Of a stretch of 8,022 nucleotides of DNA, positions 6,037-8,022 are shown one piece after another. A program made the position numbers and the translations under genes. Position 1 is the first letter of the stretch; each line of letters starts with the position of its first letter. The stretch is from DAIDJM01 sp964250215 (lineage in GTDB: Bacteria; Pseudomonadota; Alphaproteobacteria; Acetobacterales; Acetobacteraceae). The notes beneath the pieces are model-generated. The model had not been told where the DNA came from, did not search any database, and saw nothing but the letters and a program-made list of their open reading frames with translations. The stretch is taken from the NCBI GenBank assembly GCA_964250215.1, contig CAXUEX010000129.1, positions 1 to 8,022 of the forward strand. Direction: 5' to 3'.

Positions 6037-7143
6037 TCAGGTTTTCGCCTGGTCCTGCACCGCGACCTGCGTGCCCGGTTGCAGCCGTATCTGTCCGCCG
6101 GTGACTACGGTTTCGCCGCCCTTCAGTCCAGTGGCGATCTCGGCGACCTGATCGTCGGTGTAGCCGGTTTGCACATCGTGCTTGGCGACGCGGTGGTCGT
6201 TGCCGACGGTATAGACGTATAGCCCGTCGGGCCCGTGCTGCACGGCGGCGGGCGGCACGGTGACGACGTTGCGATCCAAAGACAATTGGATGCGGGCGCC
6301 GACCGGCTGGCCCGGCCATAGCTTGCGGTCGGTATTGGCGAAGGTGGCTTTCAGCGAAATCGTGCCGGTGGAAACATCCACGGTGTTGTTCGGCGTGAGC
6401 AGCTTGCCTTCCGAGAGCACGCGGCTGCCATCGGTGGTGGTGGCGAGCACGCGCGGCATGCCGTTCTGCATGGCATCGCGAACGCGCGGCAGATCGTCGG
6501 CCGCCAGCGTGAACACCAGCGAAATCGGCTGCACCTGGGCCACGGTGACGATGCCCTGCGTGTCGTTGGCGTGCACGAGATTGCCGATATCGACCTGCCG
6601 CAGGCCGACCACGCCGTCGATCGGGCTGGTGATGCTGCAGAAGGAGAGGTTGAGCTGGGCCGCGGCAACGGTGGCGGCGTCGGACTGTAGATTGGCGGTG
6701 TCCTGGCTCACCGTGGCTTGCTGCGTGTCGAGCTGCTGGCGCGAGGCGAAGGCGCTGCGGGCGAGACTGCTGTAGCGCGCAAGATCGCGGCGGGCGTTCT
6801 GCTGCAGCGCTGCGTCGGCGGCGAGCTTCGCCTGGCCCTGCGCAAGCACCGCGGCATAGGGGCGCGGATCGATCACGGCCAGCAGGTCGCCCTGCTTCAC
6901 GTCCTGGCCCTCGCGAAAGGCGATGCGCACGATGGTGCCATCCACACGGGCGCGGATCAGCACGTTGTTGTAGGCCTGCACGGTGCCGACGCCGCGGGCG
7001 AATTCGGCAACGTCCTGCCGCCGGACCTGGGTGGCCGTGACGGGCACCGGCGGCTCGTCGGCGAACGCGGGGGCGATCGCTGGGGCGGCCGCCGCGACAC
7101 TCAGCGCGAGGCAGGCCAGGAAGCGGCAAAACATCGTCCGCAT
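6037..7143 (-). CDS. mdtA: RND pump periplasmic adaptor, MdtA-like
   Basis: This 368-residue membrane fusion protein bridges the inner-membrane RND pump to an outer-membrane channel. An N-terminal signal peptide (residues 1-28) ends in PAFA-DE. The first lipoyl half-motif includes GTVQAYNNVLIRARVDG (53-69) and EGQDVKQGDLLAVIDP (78-93). A coiled-coil hairpin spans about 96-160, with NARRDLARY and SRQQLDTQQA. The second lipoyl half follows in ITSPIDGVVGLRQVDIGN (171-188), then the beta-barrel and membrane-proximal domains (about 205-360). The wording closely follows E. coli MdtA as recalled. The ATG at 7143 was chosen because it gives a clean signal peptide and has AGG 7 bases upstream; ATG at 7134 is an alternative. 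The frame is open to 7452, but that extension is His/Gln/Arg-rich shadow of the opposite-strand gene. The stop nearly abuts the mdtB start. Confidence 0.93.
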   Translation of the reverse strand: MRTMFCRFLACLALSVAAAAPAIAPAFADEPPVPVTATQVRRQDVAEFARGVGTVQAYNNVLIRARVDGTIVRIAFREGQDVKQGDLLAVIDPRPYAAVLAQGQAKLAADAALQQNARRDLARYSSLARSAFASRQQLDTQQATVSQDTANLQSDAATVAAAQLNLSFCSITSPIDGVVGLRQVDIGNLVHANDTQGIVTVAQVQPISLVFTLAADDLPRVRDAMQNGMPRVLATTTDGSRVLSEGKLLTPNNTVDVSTGTISLKATFANTDRKLWPGQPVGARIQLSLDRNVVTVPPAAVQHGPDGLYVYTVGNDHRVAKHDVQTGYTDDQVAEIATGLKGGETVVTGGQIRLQPGTQVAVQDQAKT

Positions 7144-7212
7144 GTAGGCGCCTGCGGCCGGACGCAACAGCCCCGTGACCCCGGCTTGCGGAAATGCAAT
7201 TCTCCGCCGGCG
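7144..7212. promoter_or_regulatory. Divergent intergenic region of mdtA and small gene
   Basis: These 69 bases separate the divergent mdtA operon and the small plus-strand gene, so both promoters should lie here or within the flanking genes. No convincing -35/-10 pair is visible on either strand. TTGC-N6-GCAA at 7186-7199 is a short dyad. It is nested between a CCGGC/GCCGG pair (7181-7185 and 7206-7210), the second arm of which ends just before the ATG of the small gene. A TetR- or MarR-type regulator could bind such a dyad, but no regulator gene is in the window. Confidence 0.3.
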
Positions 7213-7431
7213 ATGCGGCATTTGTTCATGGGCGGCTACGGCCACCACGCCATGATGATGGGTGGCTTCGGCCATCGGGCGATGATGATGGGCTTCGGCG
7301 GTTGGCTGCTGATGCGCATGGTGCGGCGCATTGTGATGCTGCTGGTGATCGGCGGCCTGGTGGCGGCTGTGGTGGTGCTGTGGCTGCGGCTGCAAGCGGC
7401 GAAACGCGGCGCGTTCTACAACGGGCCTTGA
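7213..7431 (+). CDS. Small membrane protein with Gly/His/Met repeats
   Basis: The 72-residue product is not recognised. Residues 8-17 and 18-27 are a tandem repeat, GYGHHAMMMG then GFGHRAMMMG, followed by FGGW. An arginine-flanked single membrane helix follows at about 40-59 (VMLLVIGGLVAAVVVLWL, bounded by RMVRR and R59), then a short basic tail ending in FYNGP. By the positive-inside rule both ends are basic, so the topology is unclear. The repeats carry three His and, with Met6, seven Met, which could bind copper or another soft metal; that is inference only. No Shine-Dalgarno sequence is evident before the ATG at 7213; ATG at 7228 is another possible start. It is divergent from mdtA and ends 13 bases from the convergent GT39 remnant. 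The region is open in other frames too, so expression is unproven. Confidence 0.5.
   Translation: MRHLFMGGYGHHAMMMGGFGHRAMMMGFGGWLLMRMVRRIVMLLVIGGLVAAVVVLWLRLQAAKRGAFYNGP
7234..7293 (+). repeat. Two tandem 30-base coding repeats
   Basis: Two adjacent 30-base units (7234-7263 and 7264-7293) encode the 10-residue repeats GYGHHAMMMG and GFGHRAMMMG. The units share GGC-T-C-GGC-CA at the start and three ATG codons near the end, with changes mostly at third positions plus TAC/TTC and CAC/CGG substitutions. Conserved residues with diverged synonymous positions hint at selection on the protein. Confidence 0.7.
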
Positions 7432-7444
7432 GCGTGGCGGAAGC

Positions 7445-7891
7445 TCACCCAACCCGCTGATAAGTCACCAGCCGTACTCGGCGCCCGCTGGCGGGGTCGA
7501 AGCCTGCCACGTCGCCGAGTGCGTGCACGCGCAGGTGGCGGCGATCGGCTTCGGCGAGAAACGCGGGGAGTTGCCGGGATTCGATGACCGCGAGCGTGCG
7601 GCCCTTGGCCAGCGCCTCGGCGGCCTGGGCGCCGGAGAAGGTTTCCAGCACGTTGGGGCCGGTGAGGAACATCAGGCTGGGCTCGGAAAAGCCGGCGATC
7701 ACGGTGTCGTCGCTATTCGGATGGCGGCCGGGGATTTCATGCAGCAACGCGGCGGTGCGCGGGGCCACCCAGAGCGAGGCCAGGCGCGGCACTTCCCATT
7801 GCAGGATGGCGGCGTAGAGCGGGATGGCGCCGAGCAGGGCGAGCGCTGGGCGGCCGGCGATGCCCAGGCCGACGATGAGCGCGGCGGCGGG
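7445..7891 (-). pseudogene. GT39-type glycosyltransferase, 3' remnant
   Basis: The reading frame encodes the last membrane segments and C-terminal domain of a large membrane glycosyltransferase of the dolichyl-phosphate-mannose/ArnT-like GT39 type. Recognisable parts are ALIVGLGIAG and ALLGAIPLYAAILQWEVPRL, then LWVAPRTAALL, then GFSEPSLMFLTG, and a C-terminal domain ending RRVRLVTYQR. The complete family is usually several hundred residues, with many N-terminal membrane helices and catalytic acidic loops; here all of that is missing. Upstream of about 7891 the frame stays open but has no membrane character, because that DNA encodes acylphosphatase in another frame. No good start codon exists at the junction; GTG at 7792 is the first standard one. 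It is probably a non-functional remnant left by a deletion. The family assignment rests on recalled similarity. Confidence 0.68.
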
Positions 7892-8022
7892 CCGCGCCGG
7901 CAGGCGCGGAGCAGCTCTTCGACGGCGGCGGCATCGCCGAACAGCAACGCTTCCACCGTGCCATCCCCACGGTTGCGGACCCAGCCATTGACCCCGAGCT
8001 CGACCGCCTTGCGGACCATCCA
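7699..8022 (-). pseudogene. Acylphosphatase, cut by window edge and 3'-disrupted
   Basis: The frame enters from the right edge. Its first about 46 codons (8022 to about 7885) encode an acylphosphatase segment: WMVRKAVELGVNGWVRN, then GDGTVEALLFGD, then AAVEELLRACRRGPP. This matches the second half of the family, with the catalytic Asn present in GWVRN. Acylphosphatases hydrolyse carboxyl-phosphate bonds in the cytoplasm and are about 90 residues long. The N-terminal phosphate loop (GRVQGVGFR in the family) would lie beyond the window. After CRRGPP the normal C-terminal strand is replaced by Ser/Pro/Arg-rich out-of-frame translation of the GT39 remnant, ending at 7699. Without its last beta strand the fold is probably not stable. 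A sequencing indel cannot explain the missing GT39 portion, so a deletion fusion or an assembly join is more likely. Confidence 0.65.

Noticed and set aside
3486..6104. An 872-codon plus-strand ORF opposite mdtB
   Set aside because: Its product is rich in Arg, His, Asp and Glu with no domain, as expected from reading a GC-rich membrane-protein gene antisense. The minus strand encodes a clear RND transporter with all key residues.
6718..7212. Plus-strand upstream extension of the small Met/His-repeat gene
   Set aside because: This part is antisense to mdtA and has no features of its own; only the part from 7213 onward has a membrane helix and repeats.
7144..7452. N-terminal extension of mdtA by 103 codons
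   Set aside because: The extra residues are His/Gln/Arg-rich and antisense to the Met/Gly-rich gene on the plus strand. The signal peptide starts at 7143.

Overview
The window is GC-rich (a hand-counted line inside gor is about 67% G+C) and looks like a chromosomal segment of an alphaproteobacterium, plausibly Acetobacteraceae/Rhodospirillales. The basis is family resemblance recalled from knowledge: a short glutathione reductase, a monofunctional AroQ chorismate mutase, a HicA of the RHRRTL/FHRPHP type, and a GT39-like C-terminal domain. No rRNA, tRNA, CRISPR or complete insertion sequence was seen.

Layout. (1) 1-676, plus strand: a compact hicA-hicB toxin-antitoxin pair with ATGA overlap. 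A possible promoter places the transcription start almost on the hicA GTG codon. (2) 680-2035, minus: glutathione reductase (gor), convergent with hicB and separated from it by only 3 bases. (3) 2036-2600: a stretch of clearly lower G+C (about 51% over 2161-2340). It carries a possible small secreted protein and a 24-codon ORF with adjacent cysteines just upstream of gor, perhaps two halves of one frameshifted gene. (4) 2601-7143, minus: an mdtA-mdtB-aroQ run. MdtA is a periplasmic adaptor and MdtB an RND proton/drug antiporter whose TTG start lies one base after the mdtA stop. Chorismate mutase follows 24 bases after mdtB. No mdtC and no outer-membrane factor are present. (5) 7213-7431, plus: a 72-residue single-pass membrane protein, divergent from mdtA. 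It starts with two 10-codon repeats rich in Gly, His and Met. (6) 7445-8022, minus: a broken locus in which the first part of an acylphosphatase gene runs out of frame into the 3' end of a GT39-type glycosyltransferase gene, apparently a deletion junction.

Functionally, MdtA and MdtB should form the inner-membrane/periplasmic part of a drug efflux pump that borrows an outer-membrane channel from elsewhere. Gor keeps glutathione reduced. AroQ feeds phenylalanine/tyrosine synthesis. HicAB is a selfish or stress-linked module. I see no wholly new system. The most interesting unexplained items are the Met/His-repeat membrane protein opposite the pump operon, the low-GC segment upstream of gor, and the acylphosphatase/GT39 junction.
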